Notes under the pieces: generated by a model
Database searches by the model: none
Told to the model about the DNA's origin: nothing
The model's input: the letters and a program-made list of their open reading frames with translations, nothing else
Part shown: in pieces, positions 30,801-40,749 of the stretch
Numbering within the stretch: position 1 is the first letter of the stretch
Layout: each line of letters begins with the position of its first letter
Program-made: the position numbers and the translations under genes
From: Hexactinellida sp. DTS-2022
Lineage: Eukaryota > Porifera > Hexactinellida
Reading direction: 5' to 3'
DNA length: 64,000 bases
Assembly (NCBI GenBank): GCA_028753945.1
Contig: JAPNXP010000016.1
Coordinates: 1,954,001-2,018,000, forward strand

Positions 30801-33800
30801 ATGCGTACACTGCGGATATTTCTTCTCCCACCAATACCACATGTACAGGCACATGCACAGGTAATGGCACTGGCAGTGGGGACACAGGGTCTCCTCTCGA
30901 TCAGGGCAGGCGTCCCTCAGTCAGACACCCCCTCCCCATTCCTAACTGGACAGACTATTCGTCTCTGCAGACGATTGAACTCTCGTTCAATAAGTTCATG
31001 GTGTTCCCTCACGACCTGGCTTGCATCGCTCCAAAGCTTCAGAGACTCGACATGAGAAATAACAAACTGAAGAAAATGAATATTCTCCTGGATCTCCCAA
31101 AGTCCCTCCATCTAATACTATTCGACAACAACCAGATAACCACTCTGTTGGAGCAGTTAGATCCCTTCCCTTGCTGCAGTCCCTGCTGCTTGGCACTGCA
31201 GGACCGACACGACAAGAGCTCAAAGCCAAAGTGGTGCACTCACCACCAAATAGCGCCCTTTCCGCTTCTCCAGACAATCTCATTCAACAACAACCAGCTG
31301 ACTGACCTGCCTATAGAAAAGTTCTTGAAAGAGGAGCTGCCTCATGAGCTCATAAAGTCAGATAGCAACAGCAAAAAGTATTTTGTGCTTTTCCCTTCGA
31401 TCCTAGCGCTCTCCATCTCGGAGAACAGATTCACAGAAGTGCCTAAGGGAATATCCCTGCTTACTTCCATCACTTCTCTTAACCTCGCTTTTAACCACGA
31501 GATAAAGCAACTCCCACCCTCCCTAAAGTCCCTAAGCAACTTGTTCTACATCAATTTGGCTGGGCTTGAGATTGACGGGATTCCCGACTACATTCTAAAG
31601 GGACAAGCGCCCAGGCTGATTAGCTTCCTAGCTAGCCAATCGCAGGATACGAAATCACATCGTACTCTCAAGCTATTCTTCATGGGTGATGAAGGGAATG
31701 GCAAATCAACACTCATGAGTCATTTGGGGAAAGGCAAGATTTCCTTGTACGGACCTCAGTGCGCTGCTTCTACATTGAAGCCTAAGCAACTGCAGGAAGC
31801 GTACAGACCCACCACAGGCGTGGAGACTGGCGTGTGGGAGCTGAATCGGCCGCGGAGATGGGAGCACGGAGCCGCCAGCAACTCTCCGATCAGATTCATT
31901 TGTTGGAACTTTGCTGGGAAAGAGGAATACTTTCCTGCGTACCAAGGCTTCATGTGTCAGAGGTCTATTTATATAGTCGTGTGGGACATAACTGAGGGCG
32001 TTATTGGTGTCAAGGGACTCGAGAAATGGATACAATGCATTGAACAGAATGTGCCAGGAAGTTCTTGTTTTATTGTGGGTACTTTTCTAAACAAAGTTAA
32101 AATGAAGAAGTCAACCATTAAAGACATGACAGAACATATAAATGGCATATTTGACAAGTCAAAGTTCCTCTACCCCAAACTCCTTTCTATTCACTTCCTG
32201 GATTGTTTCGACGAAGAGAAGGTTTCGCACTTGAGAGAGCTTATATACTACGAGGCCACAAAACTGTCTTCCAAGGACAAATCGAACTCGGCTGCGACAC
32301 CAATTCTTGAAAAACTAATTCCTGTTAACCAGGTTCTTCTCTTGCAATACGTAACTCTAATCAAGGACAAATCTGAAGTGCAAGACAAGATCCGTATCCT
32401 ATCGAGTGAGCAATTCCGTGCTCTTGTCCAGAAGGTGTGGCAGGGCCAGTTTATGGAGGATCACGATTTCCACAACGCAGTCAAGTTCCTACACAGCACT
32501 GGGTATCTAATGCATTTCGAAGACGACCCTGAACTGATGGATCAGTACGTCATCAACATGGAATGGCTATGCAACAAGTTCGTTGCTGTGCTGAGGTCTC
32601 AAATCCCGCTCACAGAGCACCAGCAGATAATGAAGTGTGGAGTGGTACAAAAGCAAAAAGTGTTCGATAATCTAAAGATTCTCAAAGTGCATCCAAAGGA
32701 TTTCACCAAATTCATCGCTTTTATGAAAAAATTTGAGATTCTGATTGAGTTATCTGACAAGTTCTTTATTTTCCCGTCCCTTCTTCCTAAAAATAAGTCC
32801 CAAGCTACTCAACTGACTCTCAAATTCAATCTATACTCAAACGAGTCTTTCTCCCTCCCCAACTACATCGACTGTCCTCAGATCGAGTCGGACGCGGCAA
32901 ACTCTCTCTCCTCTGTCTCTTCCGCGCTTCTGTTAAACTTGCCAACTTTCCGAGTTGAGCCCGCTAAGATGACCAAGCCACACAAACGAGACTCGGCAAA
33001 CATAGCGTTCTCTCAATGGGTGCGCCTCTACCTGACTCCTTTAATCCCCAGCAATTTCTGGGCCCGTCTTCTGTCGAGAGTTATCGCTGATCAGAGCTAC
33101 CTGGCGACTCTACAGAACTACCTGGACATACACCTGAAGACATACCAAACGAGCGAAGTTGACAAAGTTATCAATGAGATAACCAATACTCTACAGTGGA
33201 AGGTTTGGAATAACGGACTAAGTTTGCATGTTGGGAACGATGAGATTCTGCAAGTTAGCTACCTGCTGCTTCCGAGTCTGCACTTCACAGATTTGTATCT
33301 CGTCGACCAGGATCCTAACGAGCTCTCCCCGAGCAAGGGGGAGTATTCAGGGGGCGTACATGTACTGGTTAGGGAATGGGAAGGAATTAAAGTCGACTCG
33401 AACAAACCTCCAATAAACACACCTGCAAAGTCTCCCAGTGGGCACTACCAGCTGACGAGTGACCCCAGCATTTCCCTGCAGCTGGCTACCTGGCTGTTAC
33501 AGAGGTCTGCCTACCACGTAGAAGAGGTGTTTGATGAATGGCAGGAAAAGCTGTATACCGTGCGTCGTAGCATATTTAATCCTGTCAGTCAGCACCTCAC
33601 GTGTTACATCCCGTGTCCCAAATGCTATCTCGCACTCAGCAAGCACATCGATCCGCTCGCGAAGGGGTCCCTCAGTAACCCTACTATCCTAGAGGATACT
33701 GATAGCGCAGAGCAGTTGGAACTCGAGACAATCAACGTAGAGGATAGGGAAGGGGAGATTGAGGTCATCAACGAGTTATTTGTCTACAGCATTATATACC

Positions 33801-36382
33801 TCTGCAGCCTGGCTCGAGACTGTAGACGGTTCAACTGCCCCACCCACGGTTCCATCGCCATAGCGCATCTAATCCCGGACATCCTGTTCCAGGACCTCCC
33901 TGGCAAGCGGGTATACGACATAGATTCAGTTAGGAAGTACAAGCTTATTGGGGAAGGCGGGTATGGTAAGGTGTTTCGCGGGAAAGTATTCTCGATGATA
34001 ACCTTACAGGAACAAGAGATCGCGCTTAAAGAGGTACGCGCGTCAGATGACTCTATAACGCATCCAGATAACGTGAATGAGAGGCACTTCCTGGTGTACA
34101 AGTCCTGTTCTGTGGAGGTGCGTGTGCTAGTACAGCTGAGACATGCCAACATACTCCAGATGGTAGGAGTAACCATATCTCCCTACTGCATTCTGATGGA
34201 AATAGCACCACAGGGGGACCTTAACAAAATGATAAAGCTGTACAACAAGGCCAAGTCATACATATCTTCATTCGCTATTACACTGACCTGCAAGCAGGTC
34301 GCCTCTGCTCTCGCCTACCTACACTCACTTCGCATTATATACAGAGACTTGAAGCCTAGCAACATATTGGTATTCGAGTATCCACAGCCCCTAACAGAGC
34401 AGAACCAGAAAGACACCAACAACGTACTCGTTAAGGTAGCAGACTATGGGATCAGTTCCTTCCTGGCTCCATACGGACTCAAGGGCGGGGCTGGGACTGA
34501 GAAGTACATGGCACCCGAGGTTCTGAAGAAGTCGGGAGAGCTCAGCAAGCCAGTCGATGTGTACGCGTTTGGACTTGTCTTGTACTGTCTGATTACGCTA
34601 GAGACCCCATTCGCTAACGATCCTATTCCCATCTCTAAGCATAAGACCCTCAAAGGCGCCCGTCCCGAGGTGCCTATAAAAGCCAGACCCAGAGCGATAT
34701 ACCTAATGGACCTCATGCGATGGTGCTGGGCGCATAACCCCAATGAAAGGCCTTCCTTCGTCCAAATAGAGGAAGCATGCTCGACCGAATCTTTCCAGCG
34801 ATTGCTATTCGCCTGCCAGGTAACGAGGAACAAGAAGAACCCAACTTGCGCATGTCTGGTCCAATCAAACCATAAACGTAAAATAGACCCCGCAACACCG
34901 TTACTTCGCAAACAGCGCAGTTCCACCGGAAATGTGTACAGAAAGAACTCTGCGGGCTCAGCTGATCCGCCCCACATAACTGCCAGCTGTTCCGCGGGGA
35001 ATCTCTCCGAGCAGCAGGAGAAACTGCTGGAGATTTGCGAGGAAACCAACACGTCACAGGAAGACGCGCCTGCAATAGATAAGAGGGCGGGCTGCTTGCT
35101 GCTGAACCTGAATGATATTTCCACGTTTAATACGTGCGGTGTCGATAGCTTGACAAGTGAGGACTCTCTTCCCATCACGCCGTTTGACGAGGACAGCATT
35201 CCAATGGACAGACAGTACACAGCTGTTACCTTCATGAAGCCAGTCGTCTCCATCGCATTCACTAACTCACAGCTCTGGTACGGCACTGGAGAAGGGAATC
35301 TTAACTTCTTTGAAGTTCTCGAGAAGGAATTTCGCGTTAAAGCCGCGCAGAAGTTTAACGGCTCTCGCATCCACTGCATGGTGAGTGCGGGTAACTACGT
35401 GTGGATCGGCACTGACAATACCGGACTGCATATATTCTCCATCAAGTCGCATAAGAAGGTGGGGACATGGATACAGAAAGAGGATTCGAATGGGCACCAT
35501 CACAGACAGATTCTCAGCCTATGCTACGTACAGGAATACGATTATATAATCGCCTCTTCCAGCTCTGGTTCCCTATTCGTGTTCGCACTAGCTTCCAACC
35601 CCCCTGAGACCGCAGTCCCTGTGTTCGTAGCGGAGCAGACACACGCGGGGGTGTGCATGGCGCTGGCTAGACTGCCGGGACGCGAGCTGCAGATGTGGTG
35701 CGGGGCTGACGAGTACAGGATCATACGGTACTCCTGCGATCCGAGTGGCACCCTCCTAGCGCACAACAACTTCACATTCCAGGGCCCCAAGCGCGGGAAG
35801 AGACCTAACATAGAACACATTTGGTCTTTCGAGGAGCGAGATAAGCTAATCTGCTCAGTGGGCTGTGGGCTGGGACAGCTGAGCCTCGCGGAGCCCGCGT
35901 GGATTCAGTACACGAGTTGCGCCAGGTTGCTAGGCTGCAGCGAGTACCAGGGCCGCATCACTGCTATGACGGGCTACCAACATCTGCTGTATATAGGCAC
36001 TGGGTACGGAGCCATCCTCATATTAGACCCGGAGAAACTCGTGCCTATCGGGAAGATACACGAGTACAATGAGCCTGTGCGTGTCTTGATTCCCACTGAG
36101 TCTAACTTTGGCAGACTGGTATCAAACCCCTCTACGACACGGCCGCACAACAAGCGAGGCTCCTACTGCGATCCACTGAAACAGAAGCCTCAGTCCCTGT
36201 TAGTTAGCATTGGACTGTCTTACCAAGGAATCACAAAGTCTGCTACGAACACTCCTAAGACGCTAGAACCGGTTGTCGAGTGGAGTTCTAATGATTACCA
36301 CGAACCGACAAAACCTAACACGGAAGATGGATATCTGTTGATATTCTCACTAAAGGGATGGGCTAGTCCAGCGGTACAATGA
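27806..36382 (+). CDS. LRRK: LRRK-type Roco protein: ANK-LRR-Roc-COR-kinase-WD40, 2858 aa
   Basis: Giant Roco-family Ser/Thr kinase. Domain order: ankyrin repeats (about 40-300 and 425-520, e.g. NGFTALHLASMEGD); LRRs (about 820-1285); Roc (about 1290-1480) with P-loop GDEGNGKS 1294-1301; COR (about 1490-1900); a Cys/His-rich linker (CPKC...NCPTHG, about 1935-2020); kinase (about 2040-2330) with GEGGYGKV 2049-2056, Lys2075, YRD (Asp2181), KPSN and DYG (Asp2213, Gly2215), all catalytic residues present; WD40-like C-terminus (about 2470-2770). YRD plus DYG is characteristic of LRRKs. In Roc, the G3 Asp is Asn1368 (WNFAG) and the G4 position reads GTFLN (Asn1429) where LRRKs have THLD, so guanine binding may be weak. 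Entire 8.6 kb is one exon. LRRK1 and LRRK2 cannot be told apart. Confidence 0.93.
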   Translation: MQTRLDSDLTNLGWFKSYKKCLINALEQANAEYNDSTLLATKGTNALHIGANIANTNILIFAIKCFITQPGIVTFERVKSFVDTIDENGFTALHLASMEGDWKCAKLLARYGADMHLTSNGKTNALDLARRNRTGNHKEVSSGLAKLAQELERNGFLMEQLEAQMEVICSQSINSPDANQEISNLIITRHVDINFTDPIGDTPLHLACLASNEYLMINLLFFKANTTCIRNEKSRSLLHFACKHMLSIRFFLARKFPYLLTLPDSKGCLPMHISAKKGDMEFLVFLFDRERYPLDEPEPRDEDTNQVPQTDTEDCPPTRFDCVRLTQHRISDPGVTRLQLNDFLRNHADSQAKKKISLADKFRFRSSKTIVTSEVEKPVFDEEFKSTYKDPELKEEDELSQQLSDICYCIKRLSLTDETIDERSMLHFAIEKGHLHIVEFLIEVCDIHARFANQNCSVGDIVNKRTEFGLSPLAEAFNCNRIEIAEFLLSHKASMLNTSCEILSKFLEETDSEQVLLFLRELTMDTFKDFLSVFTIEHAIDTPQTTSLLHSLMKEEQFNLISFLLANKVKFNMEALIIAFTLCIVELRVEHLKLLIQEFPEIKLNSEIVTLKQFLNQTNINLSFIYEAVKMKEIKILKLLLDSGADPTLYEPNSLGRNLLYIAYKHSCKDKGELFLTLLDYGVNINLQEAIEGAGNYADSLCMIWLLVLHVIATNLQSLSIKRRVSHAEFVSDPDLVVYKGSVLWDDFGFHFVELEWIAACAYIVDNLDAIIGDYRVAHSSSYPKATDHKFYKFVVSQLKSSNILKSISPTILKETYIGKLSFQNNKLNNVPIEIFDLPHLKELNLSDNRLAYIPERRADCQLETEEESIKSRYGCKSLKILDVSNNELQNLPADLFYLPKISEVEASNNRLSVLPPELWLAESLTTLKLNRNLLRHLTKSDIESLESGFCSSLNPRASFFIRKRVETMPIPNLPNIKEQNKDGENSRNPLDYLPIFIDAYTADISSPTNTTCTGTCTGNGTGSGDTGSPLDQGRRPSVRHPLPIPNWTDYSSLQTIELSFNKFMVFPHDLACIAPKLQRLDMRNNKLKKMNILLDLPKSLHLILFDNNQITTLLEQLDPFPCCSPCCLALQDRHDKSSKPKWCTHHQIAPFPLLQTISFNNNQLTDLPIEKFLKEELPHELIKSDSNSKKYFVLFPSILALSISENRFTEVPKGISLLTSITSLNLAFNHEIKQLPPSLKSLSNLFYINLAGLEIDGIPDYILKGQAPRLISFLASQSQDTKSHRTLKLFFMGDEGNGKSTLMSHLGKGKISLYGPQCAASTLKPKQLQEAYRPTTGVETGVWELNRPRRWEHGAASNSPIRFICWNFAGKEEYFPAYQGFMCQRSIYIVVWDITEGVIGVKGLEKWIQCIEQNVPGSSCFIVGTFLNKVKMKKSTIKDMTEHINGIFDKSKFLYPKLLSIHFLDCFDEEKVSHLRELIYYEATKLSSKDKSNSAATPILEKLIPVNQVLLLQYVTLIKDKSEVQDKIRILSSEQFRALVQKVWQGQFMEDHDFHNAVKFLHSTGYLMHFEDDPELMDQYVINMEWLCNKFVAVLRSQIPLTEHQQIMKCGVVQKQKVFDNLKILKVHPKDFTKFIAFMKKFEILIELSDKFFIFPSLLPKNKSQATQLTLKFNLYSNESFSLPNYIDCPQIESDAANSLSSVSSALLLNLPTFRVEPAKMTKPHKRDSANIAFSQWVRLYLTPLIPSNFWARLLSRVIADQSYLATLQNYLDIHLKTYQTSEVDKVINEITNTLQWKVWNNGLSLHVGNDEILQVSYLLLPSLHFTDLYLVDQDPNELSPSKGEYSGGVHVLVREWEGIKVDSNKPPINTPAKSPSGHYQLTSDPSISLQLATWLLQRSAYHVEEVFDEWQEKLYTVRRSIFNPVSQHLTCYIPCPKCYLALSKHIDPLAKGSLSNPTILEDTDSAEQLELETINVEDREGEIEVINELFVYSIIYLCSLARDCRRFNCPTHGSIAIAHLIPDILFQDLPGKRVYDIDSVRKYKLIGEGGYGKVFRGKVFSMITLQEQEIALKEVRASDDSITHPDNVNERHFLVYKSCSVEVRVLVQLRHANILQMVGVTISPYCILMEIAPQGDLNKMIKLYNKAKSYISSFAITLTCKQVASALAYLHSLRIIYRDLKPSNILVFEYPQPLTEQNQKDTNNVLVKVADYGISSFLAPYGLKGGAGTEKYMAPEVLKKSGELSKPVDVYAFGLVLYCLITLETPFANDPIPISKHKTLKGARPEVPIKARPRAIYLMDLMRWCWAHNPNERPSFVQIEEACSTESFQRLLFACQVTRNKKNPTCACLVQSNHKRKIDPATPLLRKQRSSTGNVYRKNSAGSADPPHITASCSAGNLSEQQEKLLEICEETNTSQEDAPAIDKRAGCLLLNLNDISTFNTCGVDSLTSEDSLPITPFDEDSIPMDRQYTAVTFMKPVVSIAFTNSQLWYGTGEGNLNFFEVLEKEFRVKAAQKFNGSRIHCMVSAGNYVWIGTDNTGLHIFSIKSHKKVGTWIQKEDSNGHHHRQILSLCYVQEYDYIIASSSSGSLFVFALASNPPETAVPVFVAEQTHAGVCMALARLPGRELQMWCGADEYRIIRYSCDPSGTLLAHNNFTFQGPKRGKRPNIEHIWSFEERDKLICSVGCGLGQLSLAEPAWIQYTSCARLLGCSEYQGRITAMTGYQHLLYIGTGYGAILILDPEKLVPIGKIHEYNEPVRVLIPTESNFGRLVSNPSTTRPHNKRGSYCDPLKQKPQSLLVSIGLSYQGITKSATNTPKTLEPVVEWSSNDYHEPTKPNTEDGYLLIFSLKGWASPAVQ

Positions 36383-36623
36383 TTCGCGCTTTTAATTAAG
36401 TACAAGTTAGCAGCTTGAGAGTGTTTACTTGTTTTATACACATATTGTTATTTTATATTCTATAGTTGTTGTATTTTGAATGTTTTATATAGTCTTTGTA
36501 TTCAAACTTGTCTGTAAATATAAAAAATTGAAGTATATTTCTCCACCAATTCGCATTGAAATTGAATTTTCAATACTTTTCACATTTAAGTTTAACACAG
36601 TATCCTAGTTAGTTGAGTCAATA

Positions 36624-37403
36624 ATGGCAACAAATGAACCCTCATTGAAGCCAGTATTTGGACCGGGAGACTCCTTTCTATTGGAATCGCTACCGCTAAA
36701 CACTCTGAATAGCATGCAGACTCTCGCAAAGCGACTGCACAACCCGACTCTCTACGTATTCCCTCCCGAGAGAGAAACCTTGGTATCTCTGGCAGAGACT
36801 ATTGCTACCCGCACTCTTCTCAAGGCTCTGGATATTCAATTCAAAGAGCAAGAGCGCTACAATGCTAACTACATGTCTCCAAACGGTCTGGTGCCACTGC
36901 TGTTCCAGGACCCGCTATTAGCAGGGGGCTATGAGAAGATATTGGATATTGTTAACAGCATGCATCCTAACCTACTAGCCGCCAGTACCGACACGCGGGC
37001 TAACTGCGAGCTTATATCTACCGTGGTGGCTCCCACACTGCAGTACTTCCAGTTTCTAACCAACGAGACTGTGAGACATGGCCCTGACATAATATCAGTT
37101 AGCCTCCCATTCCCGATTAACCATATTGTGCCTTTCCAAGAAACGCTTGGTTTGCGCATAAAGTACTACGGAACTTCCGAGAGGAAGATGCTACAGCAGC
37201 TAGATAATGGTTTGCATGCGCTGGACGAATTCACTGGCAAAGGAGTTTATCCTGAAGATAACAGGCATTTAGCTTTCAGCTGCTGTCTATACGGGTACTT
37301 GTGTGCTATGATTGAAGGGTTTAAGGAAGGAGGGAAAGTTAGAAATCTGCTGCAAGCGTATGCAAACTTGAATAGATTCTATAAAAGAATGAAAGAACCA
37401 TAA
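36624..37403 (+). CDS. MTX2: Metaxin-2-like mitochondrial outer-membrane protein
   Basis: Metaxins are GST-fold proteins on the outer mitochondrial membrane that work with the SAM complex in beta-barrel assembly and, in animals, in mitochondrial transport. Matches to metaxin 2 by memory: YNANYMSPNGLVPLL (the family has Y-M-S-P-S-G-K-V-P), LPFPINHIVPFQETLGLRIKYYG (PWPLNHILAYQ...), a C-terminal AYANLNRFYKRM (NLLAFCRRI). 259 aa against 263 in human. The middle is divergent, so the call rests on these anchors and the length. Single exon; starts 241 bp after the LRRK-like gene. Confidence 0.82.
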   Translation: MATNEPSLKPVFGPGDSFLLESLPLNTLNSMQTLAKRLHNPTLYVFPPERETLVSLAETIATRTLLKALDIQFKEQERYNANYMSPNGLVPLLFQDPLLAGGYEKILDIVNSMHPNLLAASTDTRANCELISTVVAPTLQYFQFLTNETVRHGPDIISVSLPFPINHIVPFQETLGLRIKYYGTSERKMLQQLDNGLHALDEFTGKGVYPEDNRHLAFSCCLYGYLCAMIEGFKEGGKVRNLLQAYANLNRFYKRMKEP

Positions 37404-37667
37404 ATTAACTATTTATTATACTACATATCCAAGTATACAAGATAAAATTTGAAATACCACTTTCTAGGACTTTATTTCTTAGCCGTAACTCTTAGGACTT
37501 AGGTATTAATTATTAGTTCCAATTAACGAGGCTACAAAGGTGATAACTTATAGACAAATCTGTTATAGACATGTCTGTTGTAGTCTGTTATAGGCGCGCG
37601 GTAAACAACCACTTTTAAGGCTGGGACACCTATGAATGCCCTCCCGTGAGGCTGGTTTTTTTTCTAA

Positions 37668-38190
37668 GTCCGTATTCACAAAAGTTCTTAGACAAATTCT
37701 AAGAATTTATGCCAATTCTTAGAAAAAAATTAAGTGAGCTCGAGACTTCACTTAACTCAATGTTTATTATTAGATCTCTCACTGCAATATTTCAATCCCA
37801 ACAAGCTTATACATTGATTACTTATTAATTATTGTCAAAGGTTTGTGGTTAAATTATTTAGAAATGAGAGGAGCTAAATGATTGTAGTAGATATATCATT
37901 CAAATTTCGACAGTATTTACACAAGAGCAAGTTAAAATTATACGTCCTTGAAGAACTCTACATCAATTCTAAGTATAAGTGGTAGAATTGAATGAATTCT
38001 TAGTCTAATTTTAAGAATTCAACAAATTATCAGAGAAATTCTTAGAAGATTTCTTAAATTTTATAGAATTAGAAATTTTTTAATTCTATACGAATTCAAA
38101 GAAATTATCAAGAATTCTTGAGTAGAATAATTCTTAGAATTAGATTATAATTAAATTAAGGATTTTCTTAGAATTTTAGTGAATAAGGCC
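37668..38190. mobile_element. MITE with ttcttagaatt repeats
   Basis: Terminal inverted repeats: gtccgtattcacaaaagttc at the left; the right end reads in reverse ggccttattcactaaaattc. The interior is full of ttcttagaatt-type palindromes. The exact target duplication was not resolved. Confidence 0.7.
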
Positions 38191-38493
38191 CCAGGTTTCC
38201 AATTCTTTAGAATTGAGAAAGTTTCTGGTAACATTTACAGGTTTCGTGGAACGCAAACACACTTTACACATATAAAACAAATATCTATACATTATCTAAA
38301 AATTTATAATGACAGATCTAGATCATCGACTAATTTACCACAAAATAAAATTCGAAGAAATCTTTCTGACAAAGAAGGACAACCTTCAATGCCGGATATG
38401 GCTTATTAGCAACGTATATTATTCCAACATGTATAATTTACTATATTTACTTTCTTCTACATATTATCTTTATAGTAATTAGTATAAGTTACC

Positions 38494-38912
38494 ACAAGGG
38501 TGGGATTGGTTAACCGATCTGAGGCTACGGTTACAATTCGATTTCTCGCCACGGTTAACCGGTTAACCGGTTAACCGCCCATCCTACTGAATTCAACAAA
38601 TCCTTTATAAAAATTTGATTATACTACAGAATATGAATAAAGTATAACCGCATAAGTATATTAACTGATACGTTTCGTGCTTTAGGTAAATATAAATCAA
38701 TGTTGTCCAATAAAATTTATTATGTGGTGATGAGAAATGGATTTAAGACTACATATTCTGATAAAATTCAAAAAATTTATTCCTATATACATTAATTTCC
38801 CAATAACTCTCCTGTTATTCAACAGACCGGTTAACTGGTTAATAAAATCTCTAACCGTTAACTGATGTCAGCAACGGTTAACCGGTTAGCCGGTTAACCA
38901 AATCCAGCCTTG
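38494..38912. mobile_element. Element with ggttaaccggttaacc termini
   Basis: Left end caagggtgggattggttaac; right end ggttaaccaaatccagcc followed by ttg. Both ends are loaded with ggttaaccggtt palindromes. The interior is AT-rich. No coding capacity and no target duplication recognised. Confidence 0.7.
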
Positions 38913-40297
38913 CTTGAGGCTGGCTGTTACTTACCAATTAGGTTTGTGTTCTAGCCTTGTCTAAAATGAATTATCAAGGTAGTAATAGAAACTCTCCCAA
39001 TACTACACTTTCCAAATCTGATTTTTGGAGTACAGGGGTAGCTTTTGGCCCCCGACAACAAGTTGAGGTCTCCACTCGAAATTTCCCCATCCTCGCCAAG
39101 TTTTGACGTTATTGTCACCTTTGGGAAGAGTGAAAATTCACTTAATCGCTCATAATTCGCGCCCTCTATGAGATAAATATCTGAAGATTAATAGATGTTT
39201 CGAACATGAACATGTAGGTCACACCTTACACAAATAAGTGTGCTGATTTCGAATTTGGCATTTATAGTACATTTCTGAATATAGAAAGGTTTAATTAGTA
39301 GCCCGTATACTAAATTATAATGCTTCAAAACTCGAACCTTCAAGGTAAATCTAATTCTGTTGTTCAAAATTACGAATGCCCTTATTTTGTAAGCTTATAA
39401 TTTAAAATAATATGTATGTGTAAAAAAATTGACTATCCAATTCGTCTATTTTATATTGCTGTCAGAAATTTGAATCAAAGCTGTGATGTTTTAGGCTGAA
39501 ACAATATAATTATTAATTACAGAGAACCGGAACAACTATATAAGCATTACATGTTGTAAGAAACATTTTTGGATCCTGTTTACTCAAAATGATTAAGAAA
39601 TCTCAAAGGTTTGAGTTTAATTAAGAGCTGTAATTTTCATGGGAAACAGAAAAGCGTTCGAGATAAAGGACATTTGAGATCGTAAAAAGTTTTATTATAC
39701 AAATCTTATAGTAGAATGGTGGGAAATAAGAATTCATTACCTCTGATAGTGTCATGATGTTTAGTAAAACAAGGTTATTGTAGTTAAATTCGATTTATAT
39801 ATACATTCGCATGAGGCTTAAATATTTCCATTGTCAAGTGGAATTGATAAATAATTTTAGGAATAGTTAACAGATGAATAAAACTGTAAAAGAGATGGTA
39901 AATAAAGAAGTGAATAAATAAAAAAGTATAAGAGTAGGCCTGTAGGGGAAACGGGAAAACTTAAAGAATAGGCTGGGAATACAAAACAATGATGTTGTCA
40001 ATTGATGTTGCTCTTGTCAATTACTCCCAACAGGCATTTCTAAAGAATAATCATATATTATTTCCAAATGCTCGCGATCATTAGATGTTATTATTGTTCT
40101 ATGCAGACTATCCTTCCTATGAATATAAACTGCAAGAGATTTACCTTTTGTCAAAACTTCCACCAAATTTCACTGTGATGTTTCCCATTTCCATTTCCAT
40201 TTCCATTCGATTCCACAACTTTCTACCCATTTATGCAGTTTTAACTTATTCCACAGAAATACAGCTCCTCAGATTTTAAATAGCGATTGTGTTTGTG
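38913..40297. other. AT-rich intergenic, nothing recognised
   Basis: About 1.4 kb with no supported gene, RNA or element on either strand. A small ccatttccatttcc microsatellite lies near 40190-40210. Confidence 0.4.
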
Positions 40298-40305
40298 GTT
40301 GTAAG

Positions 40306-40629
40306 CAGAGTGACCATGGGTCAACATTGGTGACCCATGACCCATCAAGTGACCCATTGACCTTTTTAAATATCTATTTTTAAATATCTAAACATTATGT
40401 AACACAATGCGACTTACAATATATGTATGATGCTTGTCAATCAATTAATTTTGGTAGACTTCTAATGCCAAAGAAATGCCCTATAATGTTTCTGGGTTAA
40501 TTTCAATCGTACTATAACTGGACGAACATCAAAATTCCAAATGGGTCATGGGTCATGGGTCACAGAGCCGTGATACATGACCCATCAATTTAAGTGACCC
40601 ATCGATCCATCGACCCATGGTCCACTCTG
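40306..40629. mobile_element. hAT-type element, 324 bp
   Basis: Terminal repeats cagagtgaccatgggtc and gacccatggtccactctg. Flanking near-duplication gttgtaag (40298-40305) against gttataag (40630-40637), 7 of 8 matching. Multiple tgacccat repeats occur at both ends. Confidence 0.82.
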
Positions 40630-40749
40630 GTTATAAGTATTTGATCATTTTAAGAATTCAAACATCAGCTGATCCATCCTCATTCAATTTAAGCAGGTTT
40701 CATAAAAGCTATAAATTAAATATGATTACAATTTATAGTATAATATGAG

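Noticed and set aside
34444..35379. 311-residue minus-strand frame
   Set aside because: Antisense of the LRRK-like kinase and WD40 region; no motif of its own.
38494..38912. 8-bp target duplication for the ggttaacc element
   Set aside because: Flanking bases do not match; the superfamily is left open.
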